Assembly: GCA_018292915.2 (NCBI GenBank)
Contig: JACVVK020000370.1
Coordinates: forward strand, 593,501 to 657,500
Length of the DNA stretch: 64,000 nt
Source: Batillaria attramentaria
Taxonomy: Eukaryota; Mollusca; Gastropoda; Batillariidae
Direction of reading: 5' to 3'
The notes beneath the pieces are model-generated. The model worked only from the letters and a program-made list of their open reading frames with translations. It had not been told where the DNA came from and ran no database searches. The translations under genes were made by a program, and so were the position numbers. Shown here piece by piece: positions 45,996 through 64,000 of this stretch; positions within the stretch are counted from its first letter, which is position 1, and the number at the start of each line of letters is the position of its first letter.

Positions 45996-46889
45996 GATTT
46001 TGCATGGAATGTTATTGACATTTACTGACTGATACTTGATACCCGTGCACCAGCCGACTGTATCATCTGATTCGTAAGTCGCTCAGTCAGTTATGAAACA
46101 AGTACGTCAGTTTCACATTTCAGTGGTCTGCATGTGCTTGGAGTCTGTAGATTCAAACTTGAAATCAGACCAAATACGGACGCTCATCAACAGAGTGCAA
46201 GAACTTTGACTGAACTTTTCCGTTCGTAAATTCGACCTAGCTGTAGTCAGACCTACCTTACATAGCAAAATCAGGTTTAAAACAAGACGGAATTCATACT
46301 TAATATGGTGCATTGCCATTTCACGCCGACGAACTAAAACTCTCTTATTAGAGAAATGCCGACACGGAAACGAGGCTATCCATAATCTTACAAGCAGTGC
46401 CCAAAATGTAAAGCAGAAAAAAATGCCTCGATAAAATGTATATCTCGGAAGATTACCAAGACCGCCCATTTTTGCACAGCGCTTCAGACAGGTTTTAACC
46501 CCCAGCCAAAGTTAACCAGTATGTATGCAGACGCTGGATGTTGGCAGACCAAGTTAGCGTCATTACTGGAGTCAAGTGGACATTGAAGAAAGACGCAGCT
46601 AAGTACGGCGTGTAGACTGACAGATCGGTGGCCATAAGGAAGCTGGTTGGGTCAGGCTGTCAGTTGTCAACAATATCTGTCTGTCCACAGTAGATAAATG
46701 TCGACGCTTCTGGACATCACGCGTAATGCCGCGTGCTTCCTTGTGTACACAGAACATGGGGGGTTATGAAACAATGGAGACATGTACAATATAAACCCAT
46801 GAAAAGGTACACTTGCCACCATAACCAGATTTTCTAAAGACTTCAGGTTTGGATTAGTTGTGATTGTGTCTGCGCCTCTCTACACGAAG

Positions 46890-47040
46890 GCGAGACCGGC
46901 ACCGTAAACGAGTCTGCACATGGATTTGACTCGATATGGTAAGGAAAATTCCCACCATATTCCTGCCCACCGGGGACTCGAACCAGGTAGCTCAGGATCC
47001 AAAGTCGCATGCCTTAACCATTAGACCAAATCCAATCTGC
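46890..47040 (-). mobile_element. tRNA-headed SINE fragment
   Basis: On the minus strand, TTTGGTCTAATGGTTAAGGC (box A) and CTGGTTCGAGTCCCCGG (box B) are correctly spaced, followed by GGTGGGCAGGAATATGGTGG. Body family unassigned. Confidence 0.55.
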
Positions 47041-47526
47041 CCATTCATCCCTGAATTATTTTGAGTGGTAAAACCGCAAGATGGCTTTGCAGCTCAGCCA
47101 GGAATATTGAAAGCGATGCCCACACACACAAAGAAGCAAGTCGTCTCTTCTTCAAACACGCTTTTATTACGTTCGTGAAATTAATCTTACTGGCAGTGTA
47201 ACTGCACGTCTGTTTAAACCGCACTTTCAATACCTCACTGACAAGAATTCAAAACAATATTGTCTGGTTTGTTACATCAAATAACGAATGTAATTATACA
47301 GCTGTACATACCAGGGCGGTTGAGAACGTGAAGAAAGGTGAAGACATTTTTGCACTCTTCTGTTTTTGTAAAACAAAAAAACTTTCTCGACCAGACGCCA
47401 TAAAACACCTCATGCACAAAATGCCTGTAGTCTAGGGAGGTGTGAAGAAAACATAACCGAAAGAATTGAAACGACAGGAAAGAAAGGGAGCATGGGGCAG
47501 AATGAGAAGGAGGGGGGGTCGGGGGG

Positions 47527-47528
<2 letters not shown>

Positions 47529-47602
<74 letters not shown>

Positions 47603-47618
47603 GTACGCACGCACTCAC
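47529..47618. repeat. (CA)n microsatellite
   Basis: About 75 bases of CA ending in ACGCACGC units. Confidence 0.95.
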
Positions 47619-47639
47619 ACACTCTCTCCCTCTCTCTCT

Positions 47640-47803
47640 GGGAACCAGGGTGGTCGAATGGTAGAGCGCTGGACTTCTAATGCTCGGGTCGTGAGTTCGA
47701 TCCCGGCTGGGGCCAAATATTTGTGCTGGCTTTTTCATCGTTGCCCCGTCTTTGATATCACCCGTATGTGGTGGAAAAGGACGTTAAACCCCCAAACACC
47801 CAA
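47640..47803 (+). mobile_element. SINE-A copy 12
   Basis: Full copy inserted in a (CT)n/(CA)n tract; (CTCT)n on both sides hides any target duplication. Confidence 0.8.
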
Positions 47804-48478
47804 CTCTCTCTCTCTCTCTCTCTCTCTGACACAGAGAGAGAGAGAGAACTTATTTTCCAACGGTAGAAAATACAGACCCACTCATACCAATGATAAAACT
47901 TTCTGCTGCTACACTACATAAAGCACTTCTACTGTCAGCTAGGTCAAGGAAAATGAGATAATAGGTTAGTCAAAGCGCACACAGAGATATATGGAGTTTA
48001 TTTGGGAGGCCACAGGCCCATTCAAATGCGTGAGTTGCAACAAGTATTGCATAGTGTATATATCAGATACGAGTCTGTATCAAAATACCGTAAATGTAAA
48101 GTAAATAACAGTCGTTTACAACGTACAGTAGTCAAATGTACACGCCCGCCGCTTTAAGGCTCCGTACACAAACTGTGCAAGATTGTATAGCACGTCAGAA
48201 TTACTAGTCAGAAGGAGGCTAGATAATCTAAATACTGAGAGAGAGAGGGGGGGTGGGGCGGGGGGTCCCCATCTAACAATGTTGCTCTCCACTGTAGACA
48301 AGAGAGGAAGGGGGGAGGGGGAGGGGAGGGGGGAGAGGGGGGAAGGAGGGCGAGGAGGAGTTATCCACAAGGAGGGTGGATGGGGAACCTGCCTGGCGGC
48401 TTCTGGAGTTGACGACGAGACACAAGAGTAGATAACCAACTAAGCCCCAAGCGGCAGATCACCCCGACAGGCAGCGAG

Positions 48479-48508
48479 CATAAAACTGCCCGGCACCTCA
48501 TCAGTCCA
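48479..48508 (+). promoter_or_regulatory. Gene 3 core promoter: TATA-like box and TCAGTC initiator
   Basis: CATAAAAC at 48479-48486 lies about 24 bases before A of TCAGTC (48501-48506). Gene 2 has TATATAAG and TCAGTC at the same spacing. The start codon follows at 48598, giving a 5' UTR near 95 bases. Confidence 0.5.
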
Positions 48509-48597
48509 GCCTGTCCCACTCCAGCTGTCCATATCAACACCACACACCGTCATCCGGGCTCTTTACCATAGACAAACTGCAACTAAGGACCGAAAAC

Positions 48598-57428
<8,831 letters not shown>

Positions 57429-57981
57429 GAAACTTCTAGTGCCCAATACAACGGAACTCGCCGTCGTCTCAACCAAGCTCCACGCCAAAGCCTAAAGACA
57501 TTGGATTACACCCTTCCCACCTTAAAGTTCTTGTGCTGTAAGACCATGCCAATGATCTATTTCCATCGCTTGGCGTGTTAGCGGGAAACTGGCAAGATCC
57601 CGTCCATCAACATCTAGCAACGAAGCGAAACATCATCTTGGAGGCGATGTGACAGACAATAATATATAGCAAGTTAACGCCATACGGGCATACATTCTAA
57701 TGACGTTTTCCTGCCATCAATGAGATCTTGTGGCGTTAAATACTAGGGTGTGTGTCACTTTATGTACCAAAATAGCTGACGGTGCGTGAATTGACTTTGT
57801 GAACATGTTTTGTTAAGTTTGGTTATGGATACTGTAACTAAGAGTTTAAGTTAAATCCACATTCACTGATTCACTTGATTCATTCCATTGTACTAGAAGG
57901 GACAATTACGTATCTTGATAGAATTTGTAAACAGCATGTTTTGTCGTATTCTTTATTTATTATGGATGTCTGCCATGCGCA

Positions 57982-58157
57982 GGGGAGTCGGGGTGGTCGA
58001 ATGGTAGAGCGTTGGTCTTCTAATGCTCGGGTCGTGAGTTCGATCCCGGCTGGGGCCAAATATTTGTGCTGGCTTTTTCATCGTTGCCCCGTCTTTGATA
58101 TCACCCTATGTTGTGGAAAAGGACGTTAAACCCCCAAACAACCACCCACCCCCATCC
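57982..58157 (+). mobile_element. SINE-A copy 16
   Basis: Full copy with perfect 12-bp duplication CTGCCATGCGCA (57970-57981, 58158-58169), 550 bases after the gene 3 stop and possibly in its 3' UTR. Confidence 0.85.
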
Positions 58158-59102
58158 CTGCCATGCGCATGGTTTGTTTAGTGTAATGATTACTCTGACC
58201 AAAGAAGAAACACACACTCATAGACGCTTACTGTTCAAATGAATGTAAAACATGTGTGGTGAACGTTCTAGTATTTCGTCTAGTCTGAGTTATTTTGTAT
58301 CAATACCAAATCGTTTCACAGCTTATAAACTGTTTGATCTAGTATACTAATTAGGTTGTCAAAATGTCAAACCGTCACTATCTGAAACCAGTTTGGTTTG
58401 CTTGTGTTCTCTCCCCGTGTATTATAAGGAATACCTAGGCATTACCAGCAACGCCAAAGCAAGAATGAAAACATGCTTTAAAAAAAAATGCTTGTAAACA
58501 TGTAAAATTAAGTCCGCGTTATAGCGATTGACTGTCATGATAACTGACGATCATTTTCAAAATTGCTTTTACACTACCATGGATTGAGCCTGGGTAACCC
58601 ACTTCGACTCCTCTAGGAATGAGAGGGTCACCCATAAGGTTCTTACGTTTACGTCAGAGCAGCTGAAAATACCACACGCAAAACTCTACAGCCACTAATT
58701 CATTAGACAGCAAGAGAAGAATGTTACCGTGTTGGTCAGCCAGATATTCATCAGAACTAAACAGATGCCTAAAATTGCGTATGTCTGCTTTCCTGACAGT
58801 AAACGGTCAGTTTATGTATGTACCAGGTGGATCTCCTTTGGTCAGTTCGTGACCCATGGGACGGTCATTTTAGCAGCGGTAACTCAACAGCCTAAGAAGT
58901 TGGGCGGTCAAGTCCGCAGATGTATGTCCAGTGGACGGGATATAAATCTCATTTATGCCCTCAGGTTAGTTGTCACGATGTTACGGTGGCTCCTATTCGT
59001 CAATCGAAAACGTGAGCGGATTGAAACAATGCGTTTGTAGCACGGAGGACTTTGGTTGCCACCGTTTCTCTATTATTACTGGTCTTCAGAAGCACAATGC
59101 TG

Positions 59103-59205
59103 GTTGGTTGGTCGTGGGTATTACGTACTTTTCTACCGCGTAAGGGTGATGTCAAAGACGGGGCAACGATAAAAGGCACACAGATGTTTGGTTCCCGTCC
59201 AGTAG
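59103..59205 (-). mobile_element. SINE-A copy 17, diverged fragment
   Basis: Recognisable by ACTTTTCTACCGCG, GTGATGTCAAAGACGGGGCA and ACGATAAAAGGCACAC on the plus strand; the head is lost. Confidence 0.6.
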
Positions 59206-59905
59206 AAGCACAACAGAATTTAGTTTTCTTTGTACTATTTGCTACAACGTCATCAGTTTTTGCGATCTCCTGAAAAGGAAATAATGACAATAAAATGGGT
59301 CTCATTGCCATTATGATTTCAGTCGCCTTTAGACCTGACACAAGATATGGTGACATTTTCAGCCTCAAAACTAGAACGACACGAAACGAAACGAAATTTG
59401 TTTCAGTCTTGCATCAATCTTTCTTTCGTTCCTTTTCTATCCATCTTTTTAATAACACTTCCTTTCTGTCGTCCAAACAATCTTCCTTTGTTAATCCATC
59501 GCACTGTAACTGAAAATTTATGTATGGTGACTGCGGTTGTGGTTTCCTCACAAGCGCGTGAACTCCCATTTTTACAGCACACGATTATGTCCCTTCAGGT
59601 TTGCAAATGGCGGCCAATCCATCATTTTTTTCTCCTGAAACAGGGACAAGCTGTCGTTAAGATTTAAGAGCTAGTGTTTGGTGCAGTGGGTAAGCAGATG
59701 TATTTTTTATGTGTAAAAATTAGGGAATAATACTGAGCACTTTTGTTACGGTTGAAATTTTGTTGAAATGAATGCATGTCAGTTTAGACTATTACTGCTT
59801 GGTTATACAGTGTCAGGCTTTAACAGACACGCACTAAAATCCGCACAGCATTCATTCAGCATGACAATATGAAAATATAAGCTCTCTCTCTCTCTCTCTC
59901 TCTCT

Positions 59906-60080
59906 GGGAGCCGGGATGGGCGAACAGTAGAGCGTCGGACTTCTAATGCTCGGGTCGTGAATTCGTATCCCGGCTGTGGCCAGATATTTGTGCTGGCTTT
60001 TTCATCGTTGCCATGTCTTTGATATCACCCTTATGTGATGAAAAATGACGTTAAACGCCCAAACACCCACCCACCTACCC
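59906..60080 (+). mobile_element. SINE-A copy 18
   Basis: Full copy with (CT)n on both sides, as at 47640. Confidence 0.8.
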
Positions 60081-60118
<38 letters not shown>

Positions 60119-60342
60119 GCTACACCAAAACACACAAAATGTAGATCAGTAAAGAGTAAAATAGAACATACAAAGGAAGACATTTTGCACGAAGAAGTTG
60201 ATTTAGGACAAATATATTGCATGTTTCGGAGGGAAAGGCTTAACAGTTTCATTTCCCATTAATCATTACTCATTTCGAAATCGTGACTGGTGAACGCTAC
60301 AAAAGAAATTAAATAAAGACCAAAAAAATTGTAATATGTCTT

Positions 60343-60667
<325 letters not shown>

Positions 60668-60964
60668 TTATAATTATAATCATCATTATAAAAACTGAAT
60701 GATACATTGTAAAAAGATGTGTTTGATGACATGGATGCTGCATAATACTGGGGGCAAATAATTGTACAATGTACAAGAGAGAGAGATAGGGAGGGAGAAG
60801 AACAGACGGGCAGATAGGGCCGGACGGACAGACAGTCAGACAGAAATGGAGAGATGTTACAATCATGTGAAAAACAATTACATCATGTGTCTAATCCTCA
60901 GTTCAGTTTCAAACAGTGTGTTTAAATCAGTACGGGTTCCATATTTATACTTGCTGATGGAGGC

Positions 60965-61100
60965 AGTGTTGTACTTTAATAATACACGTCTTTCAGTAAG
61001 AGCCATGAAGGAACCGTTAATCTTGCCTGATTCTCGCATACAGGGCCAAAACCGTAAGAGAGTCAGAACCATAGGATCGTCGTGCGCGGTACGAAATGTG
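60965..61100. repeat. R5 repeat copy 2
   Basis: GTTGTACTTTAATAATACAC ... CCGTTAATCTTG ... CATACAGGGCCAAAACCG ... GCGCGGTACGAAATGT matches copy 1. R4 lies close by at both loci but on opposite sides. Confidence 0.65.
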
Positions 61101-61154
61101 TTAAATAGAAAGGGTTTGTTTGACTGGTTGGTCATTTTCCGATTTTCTTCCAAA

Positions 61155-61235
61155 CTCCTGTGCGAGTGAGTGAGTGAGTGAGTATTTAAGGCTCAAAGCC
61201 GCGCAAGCCACAAAGACTAATTTGCGGCTGAGTGT
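61155..61235. repeat. R4 repeat copy 2
   Basis: GAGTGAGTGAGTATTTAAGG then GCCGCGCAAGCCACAAAGAC and TAATTTGCGGCTGAG, as at 25606. Confidence 0.6.
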
Positions 61236-62130
61236 GCCTGCACTACACAAAAAATAATGCAACGTTGGACAAAGGATACAAACTGGTCTCCGGGGCGGCA
61301 TAAACCCAGGACATGCAGGAGACGCTGCACCTTCATGCTAATTTCTCGAACTCCCGATTACAAAAAGCAAACTTGTGTGCAAATATGCATTTCTTCAATC
61401 ATTCAGCTACGGAAAAAAGAACAGCAAATGTATTGAAACATCGTGAAACGAAATTATATTAGATTTAAAGACCGTGACGTGCCTTCATTTAACACATTCA
61501 GCATATCAGGAGACAGTTTAAGTGCAAACCCGTATACTCAAAAAGACGAAAGGCGACTTTTCGGGGTTACTTAACAAATCTGACTTAACTTGTCTCATAA
61601 CTTGCAAGTGTTCTCTAGTGTATTGTCACGAACCTTTCAAAAGCCAGCCGGGCCTAGCAAGGCAACCAGTTCGTGACAACACGTCCACCAAACCAGCAAC
61701 ACGTGACGGATAGATGGCTTTGAGGCAGCTGATAGACTGACATGAGAGCAAACGGCGATCATAATCCTGACAGGGGAACCTAGGAACGTTTACACGCCGC
61801 ATCCGGAAACGGACATAACGTTGTAACACGGAGTGGCCACGGAACAAAGGGGGGGACATAAAATGTGGAACAAAAGCTATACATGGAATGAATAATAATT
61901 TCCTGTGCCAGAGTTGAGTTTTAGGGTTATGGTGTTCATGTTTCTAACCAGCCTGTCGGGATATCAAAAACGGTGGCTGGTTGAAGAATCTCCGTTACTG
62001 AACGAAAGCAAACGACTCAGACGGAAAGAAGAAGAAATCAGTTTTAGCAAATTTTAAATGAAAATGGTAGCTGTGGATTGAAGATGTTTACTTCGTTTAC
62101 GCTAATTCATGGTTAGAGACACTTTTGTGC

Positions 62131-62136
62131 GCGCGC

Positions 62137-62211
<75 letters not shown>
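62131..62211. repeat. (CA)n microsatellite
   Basis: GCGCGC start then about 75 bases of CA. Confidence 0.95.
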
Positions 62212-62212
<1 letters not shown>

Positions 62213-63078
62213 ATCCACGCACGCATGCATACGCATACATAAAAAACACACATGCTAACAAACCCTAGTTATCATTAAATACAGCAAAAGAACTGTCCAT
62301 GTTATAGATCTCTGTCCCTCCAGGTATGCTACCAACGACGACAAAAGGTCATTTGCTCAACTTCCACCCCCACCCCCCACCCCACCCCACCCCTCACCCC
62401 GCCTTTAAAAATCACTCCTGTCCGCGTCTTTGCGAGCACAGTACATGTATCTCTGCTGGCGTAAGAATCTAAATTTGCGCGTGGGGTCAAGTTGGTGTTT
62501 GTTTAAAGTACTCTGGTTTGCCAGTGTGCTAGCTTGTAGTGTTTTGCGTTGTCACGGAAAGCGTGATTTTCGTGATTTTTGTATTTGGTAGGGCAACGTG
62601 CATGCCAGGGGGTAGCAAGAAGAGGCAAGCTGCCAGTCAAGCCGGGACTTTTTGCAAAAAAAAAGAGAGGCAAAGTTGACGTGAGTGCATCAAGGTGAAG
62701 TGACTTTCTGGTCTAGATAGAAAGTAGATTAGCACTATTCCAGTGAGGCCTGAGCGGAACGGAGATACATGTATTCAATTTTTTAACCTCCTGTCAGGTG
62801 CGTGCTCTTGAATGGTATATTGTGCGTGGTTATTTTTGTTTCTAGGTTGAAGCATTTTTAGGGGTGACTGTGTTGCCAGATTCTAATAGTGAATATATAA
62901 GCATTGTGATGCTTCGTGCATATGTATTCTTTGACCTGCTGCGGGGGGGGGGGGGGGACTGTTCTTCAATATCAAAACTAAGGGTACCTTGGCAATCCAT
63001 CAGCTGCAGACATGCGAACTGCAAATTCTAGTATTTGCCTTTCTCTGACATTTCCTCTGTGTTGTTGACAATGGGAGG

Positions 63079-63094
63079 GTGCGTGCGTGCGTGC

Positions 63095-63175
<81 letters not shown>
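63079..63175. repeat. (GTGC)n and (GT)n microsatellite
   Basis: GTGC units followed by about 75 bases of GT. Confidence 0.95.
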
Positions 63176-64000
63176 TCGAATAGGAGAGGATTTGCAATAC
63201 GGGGGCGGGTGAGAGTAGCTGCGAAACTTGTTATGGAAAATAACGGAATCGGGAGTGCTATGTTAAACATAATCAATTAATGCAGTTGAATAAATAGGTA
63301 CAAGATTACAAATTTATGCAAAATGCATACTAAGTAACAGACAGACAGGAGAGTCAGACAGTCAGACAGAAACACAGACAAAGACAGAGATAAATTTGTA
63401 AGTGTGAGTGTCTGTGCTTGTAATTCGGCCCATCGTCTGACACGAAACACGTGTTGTCATGTAGAACAAACAGAATCTCGCCCAGAAATGCACAAGCCTG
63501 TTAGCATTCGACATTCATCTTTGTGTGCATGCTGTTCGCTTGCAGTGCGTTCATACACATGTTCCAGCTTGTGTCATCTCTGACTCATCGCTGCCTGCGC
63601 CCATCGCTAGAGTTGTGAAACGCAAAGCTTGTTAAGGTGCACGGCCTATGAAGCTCACGGCTGTATTACAAGGTCGGTATGGGTCACAGGTAGGTGTGAT
63701 GGTGTTGCAAGCATGTGGGGACGTTTGCCGAGAGAATGCTGAGTTGCATGTTTGTGGTGTGAAAGCGGTTTTATTTTTTTTTTTTTTTTTTTTTTTAATC
63801 GCTTCGAGGGGCTAATGATACCATTTTTACATTCACAGATTGTTCTCTGCTAGGGCTGTTTTCGTGATATCTATATCCTTACACCACCTGCACACCTGGA
63901 CAGTGACAGCGTCTGAGCCAACGAAAACAGAAGCGTACTCGATGACGCGCGGCGACCACCATAGTGCTCTAGTAGTGCGGTGTGTGTGTGTGGGGAGGGG

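Overview
This window is invertebrate-type nuclear DNA, most likely from a gastropod mollusc. That assignment is inferred from style: gene-sparse DNA saturated with long (CA/GT)n and (GA/CT)n arrays, several tRNA-headed SINE families, and intron-rich secretory genes. No rRNA or universally conserved gene fixes the species. There is no bacterial-style gene organisation and no CRISPR array.

The core of the window is a plus-strand tandem cluster of three paralogous split genes, called here gene 1 (3519-16237), gene 2 (31925-38602) and gene 3 (48598-57428). Reconstructed from splice sites, each has a 49-64 nt signal-peptide exon, then one or two 21-24 nt microexons, then a low-complexity region rich in Thr/Gly, Pro, Gln and Met. 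A shared eight-cysteine framework follows (HGCxDP ... C-x8-C ... CL-S ... C ... CQE ... CCPGxG), and a tiny last exon encodes 17-19 residues. The fourth and fifth cysteines are separated by a hypervariable Gly/Met-rich insert built from in-frame minisatellites. I do not recognise the family. A secreted structural role (mucus, egg-capsule, adhesive or shell-matrix type) is only an inference from composition. Gene 3 gives an uninterrupted 532-residue frame. Gene 1 gives 384 or 412 residues, depending on which of two duplicated exons is used. Those two exons have the same asymmetric phase (start 1, end 2), so the sequence itself argues for mutually exclusive splicing. Gene 2 is about 801 codons long but has four compensating one-base shifts in its large exon.

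The rest is mobile and simple repeat DNA. Gene 1 intron 1 holds a TTAA-flanked, internally deleted piggyBac-type transposon (5055-7811). It is interrupted by a 5'-truncated LINE reverse transcriptase fragment with a perfect 10-bp target duplication. SINE-A (about 175 bp, tRNA-like head) occurs about 18 times on both strands, many copies with clear target duplications and some nested. SINE-B (about 480 bp) occurs three times. Other tRNA-headed SINE pieces lie near 520-985, 17758, 33160 and 46900. A 325-bp solo LTR with a perfect 5-bp target duplication sits in gene 3 intron 3. Several unnamed repeats recur two to four times.

Layout: 1-3518 repeats and gene 1 upstream; 3519-16.5 kb gene 1; 16.5-31.8 kb intergenic; 31.8-39.8 kb gene 2; 39.8-48.5 kb intergenic; 48.5-57.4 kb gene 3; 57.4-64 kb intergenic repeats. 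Genes 2 and 3 share a TATA-like box about 25 bp before a TCAGTC initiator, which fits co-regulated high-output secretory genes. No other convincing protein gene was found.
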